Source: Sporocytophaga sp.
GTDB taxonomy: Bacteria; Bacteroidota; Bacteroidia; Cytophagales; Cytophagaceae
NCBI RefSeq assembly: GCF_017745095.1
Contig: NZ_JAGHZZ010000009.1
Location: 186,001-250,000, forward strand
Reading direction: 5' to 3'
DNA: 64,000 nt
Shown here: piece after piece, positions 1-8,934 of the stretch
How the letters are laid out: each line of letters opens with the position of its first letter
Numbering within the stretch: the first letter of the stretch is position 1
Translations under genes and position numbers: made by a program
The notes under the pieces: generated by a model
Databases searched by the model: none
What the model saw: the letters and a program-made list of their open reading frames with translations, nothing else
Told to the model about the DNA's origin: nothing

Positions 1-13
1 AAAAAAGAAATCT

Positions 14-559
14 TTAGTTTAATATCCTGACCGCTTTCACAAACCGTGGATGATAATAATCGGAATAAAGATCATCTTCAATAACTCCCATTTTGGTTGT
101 TGAATGAATGAATTTAACACTGTTGCACTTTACCTCTGTAACAAGGCCGACATGGTTTATTTTATTTCCACCTTTATTATCGCTAAAGAATAGAAGATCG
201 CCTTCTTTGACTTCTCCTATTTTTACAGGCTTACCATATTCACTTTGGGCAGTTGAGGTTCTGGGCAGGGTAATCTCAATTGTTTTGTAGGAATTGCAAA
301 CCAGACCTGAGCAATCAATACCTGATTTTGTGGTTCCTCCATACTTATAGTGAGTGCCAAGATATGATCTGGCCGAAGTGATTACCTGTTGAGCCTTGTC
401 TTCACTGACCTTATCTGTTTTTATTACCTTAGTATTCGGATGACTACTTTTCCCGGATGTATTTTGCTTCGATGACTTACAGGAAACCATCGCAGCAACA
501 AAAATCGTTGAGAATAAGATTGGGTTAACTACTGATTTGATAACTTTGAAGAAATGCAT
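14..559 (-). CDS. NlpC/P60 family cell-wall hydrolase lipoprotein
   Basis: Predicted cysteine endopeptidase that cuts peptidoglycan stem peptides in the periplasm. The 181-residue protein starts with a hydrophobic signal followed by a lipobox-like AAMVSC, so Cys27 is the likely lipidation site. A Ser/Lys/Thr-rich linker (about 28-50) leads to one NlpC/P60 domain: the catalytic Cys83 lies in IDCSGLVC, the second catalytic residue is His136 in NHVGLV, and His152 in FIHS is the usual third polar residue. The single-domain size is typical of bacteroidete Spr/NlpC-like lipoproteins. It diverges from the GlcD-like gene with only 44 bp between start codons, so the two promoters must share that space. 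Family assignment is firm; the exact bond cut is not known. Confidence 0.9.
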   Translation of the reverse strand: MHFFKVIKSVVNPILFSTIFVAAMVSCKSSKQNTSGKSSHPNTKVIKTDKVSEDKAQQVITSARSYLGTHYKYGGTTKSGIDCSGLVCNSYKTIEITLPRTSTAQSEYGKPVKIGEVKEGDLLFFSDNKGGNKINHVGLVTEVKCNSVKFIHSTTKMGVIEDDLYSDYYHPRFVKAVRILN

Positions 560-603
560 ACCAAAGTTTTTGTAAATTTAATATATTAAAATAAAGGGCT
601 ACA

Positions 604-2001
604 ATGAATACGCAAACGATTACGGAAAATTTTATTGATGAGTTGATAAAAATAGCTGGTGCTGAGTTTGTGTTCACAGATACTGAATCTTTGGAAAAGT
701 ATGGTCAGGATGAGACAGAAGATCTTGTTTTTCTTCCTCATGTAGTTGTGAAGCCGGCAAATCCGCAGGAAATCAGCTTGGTAATCAAACTGGCCAATCA
801 GTATAAAATACCTGTTACACCCAGAGGTGCAGGTACGGGCCTGAGTGGTGGTGCATTGCCAGTTGAAAAGGGTATTCTCCTTTCTACGGAAAGACTTAAT
901 AAAATTATTTCCATAGATGAGAAAAATTTTCAGGCTACTGTAGAAACTGGTGTAGTGACTCAGCTTTTCCAGGAAGCAGTAATTGCTAAAGGATTGTTTT
1001 ATCCTCCTGATCCATCAAGCAGAGGAAGTTGTTTCATTGGTGGCAACCTTGCAGAGTCTTCTGGTGGGCCGAAAGCAGTAAAATATGGCGTTACTAAAGA
1101 TTATGTATTGAACCTTGAAGTTGTTTTGCCTACTGGGGAAATTATCTGGACCGGCGCTAACGTGTTGAAAAATGCAACCGGATATAACCTCACTCAACTC
1201 ATGATTGGAAGTGAAGGTACTCTTGGTATTATCACTAAAGTTGTATTCAGACTTATTCCTCATCCTCCTAAAGATATTGTAATGCTTATTCCTTTCAAAT
1301 CTGCCGAGCAGGCTTGTGAAGCTGTCAACACAATATTGCATACTGGTGTGAGACCTTCCGCACTTGAGTTCATGGAAAGAGATGCTATTGAATGGAGTGC
1401 CGGATATCTTAATTTAGACTTTGATCTTCCAAAAGATGTCGAAGCACATCTTCTTGTGGAGGTGGATGGAAATGATCTTGATTTGCTTTCTCGTGATGCT
1501 GAAAAAATTTATGAGGCTGTAAGTGGCTTTGACATTTATGAGCCGTTGTTTGCGGATTCTGCACAACAAAAGGAAGACTTATGGAAAATCAGAAGAAATG
1601 TTGGTCATGCAGTAAAGTCAAATTCAATATATAAAGAAGAAGATACTGTTGTTCCCAGAGCTGAGTTGCCTGCGCTTATTAAAGAAATTAAAAGGATTTC
1701 CAATAAATATAATTTTAAGTCTGTTTGCTACGGGCATGCCGGTGACGGCAATCTTCATGTAAACATTGTAAGAGGAAATCTGAGTGAAAAAGAATGGAAT
1801 GAAAATATTCAGGAAGGTATTAAAGAATTATTCAGATATACAGTTGCGGTCGGTGGTACAATCTCTGGAGAACATGGCATTGGCTATGTTCAGCGTCCTT
1901 ATATTGAAATAGCAATCGGAGAAAAGCAGCTGGAGCTGATGAGACAGATCAAAAAAGCTTTTGATCCTAATGGAATTTTAAATCCGAATAAAATTTTTTA
2001 A
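604..2001 (+). CDS. FAD-linked oxidase, GlcD / D-lactate dehydrogenase type
   Basis: Oxidises a small 2-hydroxy acid (glycolate or D-lactate) with FAD, passing electrons to a quinone or other acceptor. The 465 residues match the usual GlcD length. The PP-loop of the FAD_binding_4 domain is seen as PRGAGTGLSGG at residues 73-83. The C-terminal FAD-oxidase domain carries the substrate-site motif GHAGDGNLHVN and the closing ISGEHGIG motif. No GlcE or GlcF partner lies next to it, so it may work alone like D-lactate dehydrogenases or with subunits encoded elsewhere. The asparagine-synthase gene follows 19 bp downstream and may be co-transcribed, although no functional link is obvious. The substrate cannot be told from sequence. 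Confidence 0.88.
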   Translation: MNTQTITENFIDELIKIAGAEFVFTDTESLEKYGQDETEDLVFLPHVVVKPANPQEISLVIKLANQYKIPVTPRGAGTGLSGGALPVEKGILLSTERLNKIISIDEKNFQATVETGVVTQLFQEAVIAKGLFYPPDPSSRGSCFIGGNLAESSGGPKAVKYGVTKDYVLNLEVVLPTGEIIWTGANVLKNATGYNLTQLMIGSEGTLGIITKVVFRLIPHPPKDIVMLIPFKSAEQACEAVNTILHTGVRPSALEFMERDAIEWSAGYLNLDFDLPKDVEAHLLVEVDGNDLDLLSRDAEKIYEAVSGFDIYEPLFADSAQQKEDLWKIRRNVGHAVKSNSIYKEEDTVVPRAELPALIKEIKRISNKYNFKSVCYGHAGDGNLHVNIVRGNLSEKEWNENIQEGIKELFRYTVAVGGTISGEHGIGYVQRPYIEIAIGEKQLELMRQIKKAFDPNGILNPNKIF

Positions 2002-2020
2002 GTCAAAGGAAATACCTTAA

Positions 2021-3922
2021 ATGTGCGGAATAACAGGAATATTTGCCTATAACCAGATCGGAAGCCTTTACATGATCAATCTTGTAAAGGCAATGAACAA
2101 GCTTGAAAACAGAGGTCCTGACTGGAGAGGCAGTTATATAGATGATAATTTTGGTCTTGGCCACAGAAGGTTATCTATTATAGATACTAGCAGAAACGGC
2201 GATCAGCCTATGAAAGATGAATCCGGAAGATATATCTTAGTTTATAATGGAGAGATTTTTAATTATCAGGAGTTGAAGACAGGACTTATAAATAAAGGTG
2301 TTTCTTTTAATTCCAATTCCGATACTGAAGTTTTACTGAAGCTTTTGATTCATGAAGGGCCTGGTTGTCTGCAAAAGCTTATCGGTTTTTTCTCTTTTGC
2401 GCTGCTTGATTTAGAAGAAAATTCAATACTGTTGGCAAGAGACAGGTTTGGAGTCAAGCCTTTATACTACTATGAGGATGATGATAAATTTCTGTTTGCT
2501 TCGGAGTTAAAGTCCTTACTGGCCTATAACATTGAACGACATGTAGATAATACTGCTGTGCTGCAATATCTGCAATTCGGTTTTATTTCAGCACCTCATT
2601 CAATTATTAAAGGTGTTAAAAAGCTTGAGCCCGGGACTTATTTGAATGTAAAGAAGAGAGATGTAAAGCTTACCAGATATTATGACCTATCTGAAAAATC
2701 AATACCAATTACAGATTCTTATGATACAGCAAAGCAAAAGATTATCGAATTGCTTGATGATTCTGTGAAGAAAAGGATGATCTCTGATGTGCCTCTGGGA
2801 GCATTTCTGAGTGGAGGGATAGACTCTTCCGTCATAGTAGCATTGGCAAGCAATCATAACAAATATCTGAATACCTTCTCAATTGGCTTTAAGGATGAGC
2901 CATTTTTTGACGAAACGAAGTATGCAAAACTTGTCGCAGATAAATTCCAGACAAACCATACCGTATTTACATTATCCAATGAAGACCTGTTAGAAGAGGT
3001 TTATAATGTATTGGATTATATAGATGAGCCATTCTCTGATTCATCGGTGCTCCCATTTTATATTTTGAGCAAACGTACATCCAAGAAAATGAAAGTTGCT
3101 TTGTCAGGAGATGGTGGGGATGAGGTGTTTGGTGGATATAATAAACATCTTGCTGACTATAAAATTAGGCAAGGAGGTTTTCTCATGAATGCTGCTACTG
3201 CTTTATTGCCATTGCTTAAGCAACTACCATCTTCCAGGAATTCTCCATTTTATAATAAAGTTCGTCAGGCCATTAAGCTTGCAGAAGGGGCAAGGCTGAA
3301 AGACGCAGACAGATATTTACTTTGGTGTTCACTAAACAATGCCAAGACATTGCACGAAATATTTACTGAAAACTTTTGGACCCAGGCAGGAGTTGGGGAG
3401 TTGGAGCAGAGAAATAAATATTATCAGAGGTTTTTCAAAGGAAAGCCAGATATCAACCAGGTCCTTTTATCAGATATAAATTTTGTACTTCCAAACGATA
3501 TGCTGTTCAAAGCAGATATGATGTCTATGGCCAATAGTCTGGAAGTCAGAACTCCATTTCTGGATCATCGTTTGGTTGAATATGTGAATGGTTTACCCTC
3601 ATCCTTTAAGATCGGCGAATCTATGCAAAAAAGAATTTTGCAGGATGCCTTCAAGGATGTTTTACCTAAAGAGCTTTATCGCAGACCAAAGCAAGGTTTT
3701 GATGTTCCGATGATGAAGTGGTTCAGATTTGAGTTGCGCCCATTGATCAAAGAACAACTGCTTGAAGACGAATTTATTAGAGAGCAAGGAATTTTTTCTC
3801 CTGAGTATATCAATGGAATAAAAGAGCAGCTGTTTGGAGGGAAAGCCATAGATCAGGACAAAGTCTGGAATTTACTGGTTTTCCAGTACTGGTATAGAAA
3901 ATACATTTTCAGAAATAATTAA
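2021..3922 (+). CDS. asnB: Asparagine synthase (glutamine-hydrolysing) family amidotransferase
   Basis: Two-domain enzyme that releases ammonia from glutamine and uses it, with ATP, to amidate a carboxylate. The start is fixed by the class II amidotransferase N terminus MCGITGIF, with the nucleophile Cys2 exposed after Met removal. Glutaminase residues include RRLSIID (about 49-55), NGEIFN (76-81) and Asp101. The synthetase P-loop SGGIDSS is at 264-270 and an SGDGGDEVFGGY motif follows. At 633 residues it belongs to the longer AsnB/AsnO group rather than the E. coli form of about 554. It sits at the head of a polysaccharide locus, where such enzymes may amidate sugar uronates instead of aspartate; that role is inference. 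Confidence 0.9.
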   Translation: MCGITGIFAYNQIGSLYMINLVKAMNKLENRGPDWRGSYIDDNFGLGHRRLSIIDTSRNGDQPMKDESGRYILVYNGEIFNYQELKTGLINKGVSFNSNSDTEVLLKLLIHEGPGCLQKLIGFFSFALLDLEENSILLARDRFGVKPLYYYEDDDKFLFASELKSLLAYNIERHVDNTAVLQYLQFGFISAPHSIIKGVKKLEPGTYLNVKKRDVKLTRYYDLSEKSIPITDSYDTAKQKIIELLDDSVKKRMISDVPLGAFLSGGIDSSVIVALASNHNKYLNTFSIGFKDEPFFDETKYAKLVADKFQTNHTVFTLSNEDLLEEVYNVLDYIDEPFSDSSVLPFYILSKRTSKKMKVALSGDGGDEVFGGYNKHLADYKIRQGGFLMNAATALLPLLKQLPSSRNSPFYNKVRQAIKLAEGARLKDADRYLLWCSLNNAKTLHEIFTENFWTQAGVGELEQRNKYYQRFFKGKPDINQVLLSDINFVLPNDMLFKADMMSMANSLEVRTPFLDHRLVEYVNGLPSSFKIGESMQKRILQDAFKDVLPKELYRRPKQGFDVPMMKWFRFELRPLIKEQLLEDEFIREQGIFSPEYINGIKEQLFGGKAIDQDKVWNLLVFQYWYRKYIFRNN

Positions 3923-3935
3923 TTAATTTACTATT

Positions 3936-3969
3936 TTTGACGATAGTTTAATTTAAATAGTAGCTTTTG
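3936..3969 (+). promoter_or_regulatory. Possible promoter for gmd
   Basis: A TTTG at 3936-3939 is followed after 21 bp by TAGCTTTTG, one base off the bacteroidete -7 consensus TAnnTTTG. It lies in the 130-bp gap before gmd, about 85 bp from its start codon. It is a pattern match only, and the imperfect inverted repeat at 3964-3982 overlaps the -7 element. Confidence 0.3.
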
Positions 3970-4052
3970 GTATTACCAAAGGTCAGAATATAAATATTTT
4001 AAAACAGGAGAGGGACTTTTGGCGTAAGGTTGAAAGTTTCGATATTTTAAAA

Positions 4053-5165
4053 ATGAAAAAAGCTTTAATTACTGGAATTACAGGTCAGGATGGTGCATAT
4101 CTGGCAGAACTTCTTCTTAAAAAAGGTTATGAAGTTCATGGAATAAAGAGAAGGACATCTCTTTTTAATACAGACAGAATAGATCACCTTTACATGGATC
4201 CCCATGAAAAGAATGTTAATCTGAAGCTTCATTACGGTGATTTAACAGATTCCACTAATATTATCAGAATTATCCAGGAAGTACAACCTGACGAGATTTA
4301 CAATCTTGGTGCGATGTCACACGTGAAAGTCAGTTTTGAAACCCCTGAATATACTGCAAATGTTGATGGTTTGGGCACGTTGAGAATACTGGAAGCAGTT
4401 CGTTTGCTTGGTCTTACAGAGAAAACTAAAATATATCAGGCTTCTACTTCTGAGCTTTACGGTTTGGTACAAGAAGTTCCTCAAAGTGAAAAAACTCCTT
4501 TCTATCCAAGATCTCCATATGCTGTTGCTAAAATGTATGGTTACTGGATCACTGTAAACTACAGAGAAGCTTATAATATGTTCGCGGTAAACGGTATACT
4601 GTTTAACCACGAATCGCCGCTAAGAGGTGAAACTTTTGTAACAAGAAAAATTACTAGAGGTGTTGCGCGTATAGCGCTTGGCCTTCAGGATAAACTTTAT
4701 CTTGGTAACCTGGATGCTAAAAGAGACTGGGGACATGCAAAAGACTATGTAGAGGCAATGTGGCTGATGCTTCAGCAAACTAAACCTGAAGACTTTGTAA
4801 TTGCTACCGGTATTACAACTACAGTAAGAGACTTTGTAATCCTTGCATTTAAAGAAGTGGGTATAGAACTTGAGTTCAAAGGCAAAGGAGTTAAAGAAGT
4901 TGCGAAGGTAAAATCCTGCTCTAATAAAGCGTTTCAGTTGAAAAAGGGAACAGAGGTTTTAGCAGTTGATCCAATGTATTTCAGACCTACTGAAGTTGAG
5001 TTATTAATTGGAAATCCAACCAAAGCTAAGAAAAAGCTTAAATGGAAACCGCAATATAATTTGAAGTCCCTGGTAAAAGAAATGGTAAAGTCAGATGTTG
5101 AACTATTCAAGAGAGACGAGTATCTAAAACAAGGCGGACACAAGATTCTGAATTATTTCGAATAG
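4053..5165 (+). CDS. gmd: GDP-mannose 4,6-dehydratase
   Basis: Converts GDP-D-mannose to GDP-4-keto-6-deoxy-D-mannose, the first step to GDP-L-fucose, in the cytoplasm. This is an extended short-chain dehydrogenase: the NADP-binding loop [10 protein letters not shown] is at 8-17, the catalytic STSELYG is at 131-137 (Thr132, Glu134) and the YxxxK pair is Tyr156/Lys160 in [28 protein letters not shown] is a Gmd signature region. The length of 370 is close to the usual 345-372. The next gene (GDP-fucose synthase) begins after one spacer base, so the two are surely translated from one message. The product feeds the GT11 fucosyltransferase-like protein 11.6 kb downstream. Confidence 0.97.
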   Translation: MKKALITGITGQDGAYLAELLLKKGYEVHGIKRRTSLFNTDRIDHLYMDPHEKNVNLKLHYGDLTDSTNIIRIIQEVQPDEIYNLGAMSHVKVSFETPEYTANVDGLGTLRILEAVRLLGLTEKTKIYQASTSELYGLVQEVPQSEKTPFYPRSPYAVAKMYGYWITVNYREAYNMFAVNGILFNHESPLRGETFVTRKITRGVARIALGLQDKLYLGNLDAKRDWGHAKDYVEAMWLMLQQTKPEDFVIATGITTTVRDFVILAFKEVGIELEFKGKGVKEVAKVKSCSNKAFQLKKGTEVLAVDPMYFRPTEVELLIGNPTKAKKKLKWKPQYNLKSLVKEMVKSDVELFKRDEYLKQGGHKILNYFE

Positions 5166-5166
5166 T

Positions 5167-6093
5167 ATGCAAAAGGACAGTAAAATTTTTGTTGCGGGGT
5201 CCAGGGGAATGGTAGGTTCTGCCATTGTGAGGAAATTGCAAAAGGAGGGATTTACCAATCTGATCCTTAAAACCTCAAAGGAGTTGGATCTGAGAGATCA
5301 GAAACAGGTTCAGGATTTCTTTGAAAAGGAAAAGCCGGAATATGTATTTCTTGCTGCAGCCAAAGTAGGAGGAATATTGGCTAACAATACTTACCGTGCA
5401 GATTTTATTTATGAAAACCTGATGATACAGAATAATGTAATTCATCAGGCTTATGTGAATAAGGTGAAAAAGCTGATGTTCCTGGGTTCTTCATGTATTT
5501 ATCCAAAACTGGCGCCGCAGCCTTTAAAGGAAGAGAGTCTTTTAACAGGCTTGCTTGAATACACCAACGAACCATATGCAATTGCCAAAATTGCAGGTAT
5601 CAAGATGTGCGAAGCATACAGAGACCAGTATGGATGCAATTTCATTTCTGTAATGCCAACAAACCTTTATGGTCCTAATGACAATTATGACCTTAAGAAT
5701 TCTCACGTATTGCCTGCACTGATCAGAAAGTTTCACACTGCAAAAAAAGAAGCTCAAAAGACAGTTGAGATATGGGGAACCGGTTCTCCGAAGAGAGAGT
5801 TCCTGCATGTAGATGATCTTGCAGATGCATGCTTTTTCTTGATGCAGAACTATAATGAGAAAGGATTTCTTAATGTTGGTGTAGGAGATGACATCACAAT
5901 AAAAGATCTTGCGCTACTTGTGAAAAAGATTGTTGGTTTCGAGGGAGAGTTGGTTTTTGATACTTCTAAGCCAGATGGAACACCAAGAAAATTAATGGAT
6001 GTTGGTTGCCTCAACGGTTTGGGTTGGAAGGCGAGAATTCCTCTTGAAGAAGGAATTGCTTCTGTATACAGTGAGGTCAAATCAATATTGTAA
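5167..6093 (+). CDS. fcl: GDP-L-fucose synthase
   Basis: Performs 3,5-epimerisation and 4-reduction of GDP-4-keto-6-deoxy-mannose to give GDP-L-fucose. The sequence shows the NADP loop [11 protein letters not shown] at 10-20, the GSSCIYPK motif at 107-114 with the conserved active-site Cys110, and the catalytic Tyr137/Lys141 in [10 protein letters not shown]. The [18 protein letters not shown] region is typical of the family. Length 308 is standard. It is the second gene of the gmd-fcl pair and is followed by a strong hairpin with a T-rich run, so this two-gene unit probably ends here. The assignment is firm. Confidence 0.97.
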   Translation: MQKDSKIFVAGSRGMVGSAIVRKLQKEGFTNLILKTSKELDLRDQKQVQDFFEKEKPEYVFLAAAKVGGILANNTYRADFIYENLMIQNNVIHQAYVNKVKKLMFLGSSCIYPKLAPQPLKEESLLTGLLEYTNEPYAIAKIAGIKMCEAYRDQYGCNFISVMPTNLYGPNDNYDLKNSHVLPALIRKFHTAKKEAQKTVEIWGTGSPKREFLHVDDLADACFFLMQNYNEKGFLNVGVGDDITIKDLALLVKKIVGFEGELVFDTSKPDGTPRKLMDVGCLNGLGWKARIPLEEGIASVYSEVKSIL

Positions 6094-6101
6094 ATAATAG
6101 G

Positions 6102-6150
6102 AACGCTGTCTGTGGCTTATGATTAATGAACGCAGACAGCGTTTATCTTT
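6102..6150 (+). terminator. Rho-independent terminator after fcl
   Basis: An 11-bp perfect stem, AACGCTGTCTG at 6102-6112 paired with CAGACAGCGTT at 6133-6143, encloses a 20-nt loop and is followed by a T-rich stretch. It lies 8 bp after the fcl stop codon. Confidence 0.8.
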
Positions 6151-6197
6151 TATTATTTTTTTGTGTAATAAAATAAATCCACCTCAGAGTTATAAAA

Positions 6198-7295
6198 ATG
6201 GACTTCATCCCTTTCCTTGATTTAAGCAGGCAATATCAAAAAATAAAGCAAGAGCTGCTTAAGGCAAGTGAAGAGGTTTTTGAAGCTTCAACATTCTCAC
6301 TAGGTCCAAGTGTTGAAAAATTCGAGGAACAATTTGCTTCTTTTTGTCATGTAAAACATGCTGTCGGCGTCGATAACGGAACTTCAGCAATCGTTCTAGC
6401 TTTGAAAGCCTCTGGAATCAAAGAAAAGGATGAAGTCATAGTTCCGGCTAATTCATTTATTGCTACTGCCGCTGCTGTTTCTCACATTGGGGCATTACCT
6501 GTATTTGCTGACTGCACAACTGATACCTGGCAGATAAGTCCGGAGGATGTGATGAGAAAAGTTACTTCAAAGACAAAAGCTATTATCGGCGTACATCTTT
6601 ATGGAATGCCATTCGATATTGAATGCATTCGAAAAATTGCAGAAGAAAACAAACTGGTGCTTATAGAAGATTGTGCTCAGGCTCAAGGTGCAACATACAA
6701 CGGAATTTCTGTAGGAAACTTTGGTAAAGCAGGTACCTTTAGTTTTTATCCGGTAAAAAATCTTGGAGCATATGGTGAAGCCGGGGCTATAGTCACGAAC
6801 GATGATGAGGTTTCTGAAAGAATGAAGAGACTAAGAAATCATGGCAGTATAGAAAAATATGTCCATGATGAAATAGGCTTTAACATGAGGATAGATGCAC
6901 TTCAGGCAGCATTTTTATCAGTAAAATTAAAGCACCTGAATGAATGGAATCTAAGAAGAAGAGAGATTGCTGAATTTTATAAAGTTGCAATCATTAATCC
7001 TAAGCTTTCGTTTCAACATGTTCCTGAGAAGTGCCATTCAGTATATCATTTGTTTGTAGCGACTACTGAGGATAGAGATGGTTTTCGGGATTACCTAAAT
7101 CATCATAAAATAGGGAGTGGCCTTCACTATCCAATACCTTGTCACCTTCAAAAAGCATATGCATCATTGAACTACTCAAAAGGAGATCTTCCAAATTCCG
7201 AATATCTTTCAGAGCATTGTCTTTCATTGCCAATGTTCCCTGAGTTAAGGCAGTCTGAGATGGAATATATTGTTGAGGTAATAAATAAATATTGA
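6198..7295 (+). CDS. DegT/DnrJ/EryC1/StrS family sugar aminotransferase
   Basis: PLP-dependent enzyme that aminates a keto-sugar nucleotide using glutamate as donor. The fold-type I signature is clear: GTSAIVLAL near residue 61 binds the phosphate, EDCAQAQG (157-164) holds the Asp that contacts the pyridine nitrogen, and the Schiff-base lysine is Lys187 in SFYPVKNLGAYGEAG. Its length of 365 is typical. It is separated from fcl by a terminator and converges on the next gene with a 10-bp gap, so it forms its own unit. It resembles FdtB/WecE-like enzymes, but no matching 4-keto or 3-keto synthase lies beside it, so the substrate is unknown. Confidence 0.88.
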   Translation: MDFIPFLDLSRQYQKIKQELLKASEEVFEASTFSLGPSVEKFEEQFASFCHVKHAVGVDNGTSAIVLALKASGIKEKDEVIVPANSFIATAAAVSHIGALPVFADCTTDTWQISPEDVMRKVTSKTKAIIGVHLYGMPFDIECIRKIAEENKLVLIEDCAQAQGATYNGISVGNFGKAGTFSFYPVKNLGAYGEAGAIVTNDDEVSERMKRLRNHGSIEKYVHDEIGFNMRIDALQAAFLSVKLKHLNEWNLRRREIAEFYKVAIINPKLSFQHVPEKCHSVYHLFVATTEDRDGFRDYLNHHKIGSGLHYPIPCHLQKAYASLNYSKGDLPNSEYLSEHCLSLPMFPELRQSEMEYIVEVINKY

Positions 7296-7305
7296 GATTC
7301 TTTTC

Positions 7306-8343
7306 TCAGAAAGGCAGTAGATGCTTCTTTCCTGCCTTAATCATTCTTTCGATCATATCAACAACCTGCATTCCTTCTTCTGCTGTCGTGGTAGCGCGGC
7401 TTCTGCCTTTTAAAGTATCCACCACATTTTCTATAATGAAATGATGGTTCGCAGCAGAACCTTTGTAATACCCATAATCATTTGGTGGATTGGATGGGGC
7501 AAGCTCAGGCATTGTATAATCTTTAATATTGCAGTAAACGACTTCATTCATATATTGTCCACCTACCTTTATGGTTCCTTTTTCACCGATTATGGTAATA
7601 CTGCTTTCAAGGTTTTTGTCATAAACAGAAGTGGTAAAATTGAAAGAACCTGTTCCTTCTTCTACAAAGTCAAAGTTGATATATCCTGAGTCTTCGAATT
7701 CTGTAAGGCCGTTGTGAGAAAAATTGTGAAAAGTTGAACGGATATTTTTGATGTCTCCGAAAAGCCAGAACATCATATCTATAAAATGAGAAAACTGTGT
7801 GAATAGTGTACCCCCGTCAAGCTTCTTGGTGCCTTTCCAGGTATGTTTATGGTAATAGCGTTCATCCCTGTTCCAGAAGCAATTGATCTGCACCATGTAT
7901 ATTTTACCAAGGCGTTTTTCTTCCATGATATTTTTCAACCATACAGACGGCGGGCTATATCTATTCTGCATAACACAGAATACCTGCTTGTTCATTCTCC
8001 TGCTTTCTTCAATCACTTCACGGCACTTTTCTGAAGAAATGTCCATAGGCTTTTCTATGACTACAGATTTATTTGCCTGCAGTGCGATTATTGCCTGATC
8101 TGCGTGAAGAGCATTGGGAGTGCAGATATTAATTACGCGGGATTCCGGATGATTTTTTAAAAGGGTATTGATAGAATTATAAAAAGGAAGGTGGATAAAG
8201 CCGGCCAGATCTAAATTTTCTTTAGGTTTTATATCACAAAGTGCGACAACTTCAGCCTCAGGATGTTGCTTAATCATTGCAGCATGTCTTTTACCAATAT
8301 GACCGCAACCTATGATTGCAAATTTTATCGTTTCTTCCTTCAC
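7306..8343 (-). CDS. Gfo/Idh/MocA oxidoreductase, WbpB-like sugar-nucleotide 3-dehydrogenase
   Basis: Probable NAD-dependent 3-dehydrogenase that oxidises UDP-N-acetylglucosaminuronate to its 3-keto form. The Rossmann motif GCGHIGKRH spans 12-20, and the family signature EKPMDIS begins at 97. The C-terminal half has the alpha/beta domain with the KLDGGTLFTQFSHFIDM segment. Length 345 fits WbpB/WlbA. It is the last gene of a three-gene minus-strand operon with an acetyltransferase and an aminotransferase at 7- and 5-bp spacings, exactly the WbpB-WbpD-WbpE set. The function is inferred mainly from this trio; the family itself is certain. Confidence 0.85.
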   Translation of the reverse strand: MKEETIKFAIIGCGHIGKRHAAMIKQHPEAEVVALCDIKPKENLDLAGFIHLPFYNSINTLLKNHPESRVINICTPNALHADQAIIALQANKSVVIEKPMDISSEKCREVIEESRRMNKQVFCVMQNRYSPPSVWLKNIMEEKRLGKIYMVQINCFWNRDERYYHKHTWKGTKKLDGGTLFTQFSHFIDMMFWLFGDIKNIRSTFHNFSHNGLTEFEDSGYINFDFVEEGTGSFNFTTSVYDKNLESSITIIGEKGTIKVGGQYMNEVVYCNIKDYTMPELAPSNPPNDYGYYKGSAANHHFIIENVVDTLKGRSRATTTAEEGMQVVDMIERMIKAGKKHLLPF

Positions 8344-8350
8344 TATAATA

Positions 8351-8929
8351 TTAACTAATTCTCTTTACTGTACTGTTTTTTAACTCGTATTGTTGTCCAC
8401 TCTCTTTGCAAACAGCAATTCCGGCTTCATTAAACTGTAATTTATGCCCGTATTCGCTCATCCAGCCCTTATGTCTGCCAGGGTTTCCTGTAATTAGGGC
8501 AAATGGTTGAACTGATTTTGTCACAACCGTGCCTGCTCCAATAAAGGCAAATTCTCCGATGGTGATTCCGCAAATAATTGTAGCGTTGGCGCCAATTGTA
8601 GCCCCCTTTTTAACGAGTGTTTTTTTATACTCACTTTTTCTGACAATCGCACTTCTCGGATTTATTACGTTGGTAAAAACCATTGAAGGACCGAGAAAGA
8701 CATCATCTTCACATTCGACACCTGTATATACGGAGACGTTATTCTGAATTTTAACATTATTACCCAGAATGGTCCCTGGTGATATAACAACGTTTTGTCC
8801 CAGTGAACAATTGTCCCCGATTTTGGAATTAGGCATAATATGACAGAAATGCCAGATTTTGGTGCCTTCTCCTATGGTACAACCAGGATCTACTACTGCG
8901 GTTTCATGTACAAAATAATTCTCAGGCAT
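8351..8929 (-). CDS. Left-handed beta-helix N-acetyltransferase, WbpD-like
   Basis: Likely acetylates the 3-amino group of UDP-2-acetamido-3-amino-glucuronate with acetyl-CoA. The 192-residue protein is built of hexapeptide repeats (for example IGEGTKIWHFCHI, IGDNCSLGQNVVI, LGNNVKIQNNVSV), and carries the family signature NPRSAI before a KKGATIGANATI turn. These features and the length match WbpD/WlbB. It lies between the WbpB-like and WbpE-like genes with almost no spacing, which supports one pathway. The related enzymes QdtC and FdtC act on other amino sugars and cannot be fully excluded. Confidence 0.87.
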   Translation of the reverse strand: MPENYFVHETAVVDPGCTIGEGTKIWHFCHIMPNSKIGDNCSLGQNVVISPGTILGNNVKIQNNVSVYTGVECEDDVFLGPSMVFTNVINPRSAIVRKSEYKKTLVKKGATIGANATIICGITIGEFAFIGAGTVVTKSVQPFALITGNPGRHKGWMSEYGHKLQFNEAGIAVCKESGQQYELKNSTVKRIS

Positions 8930-8934
8930 AAAAA

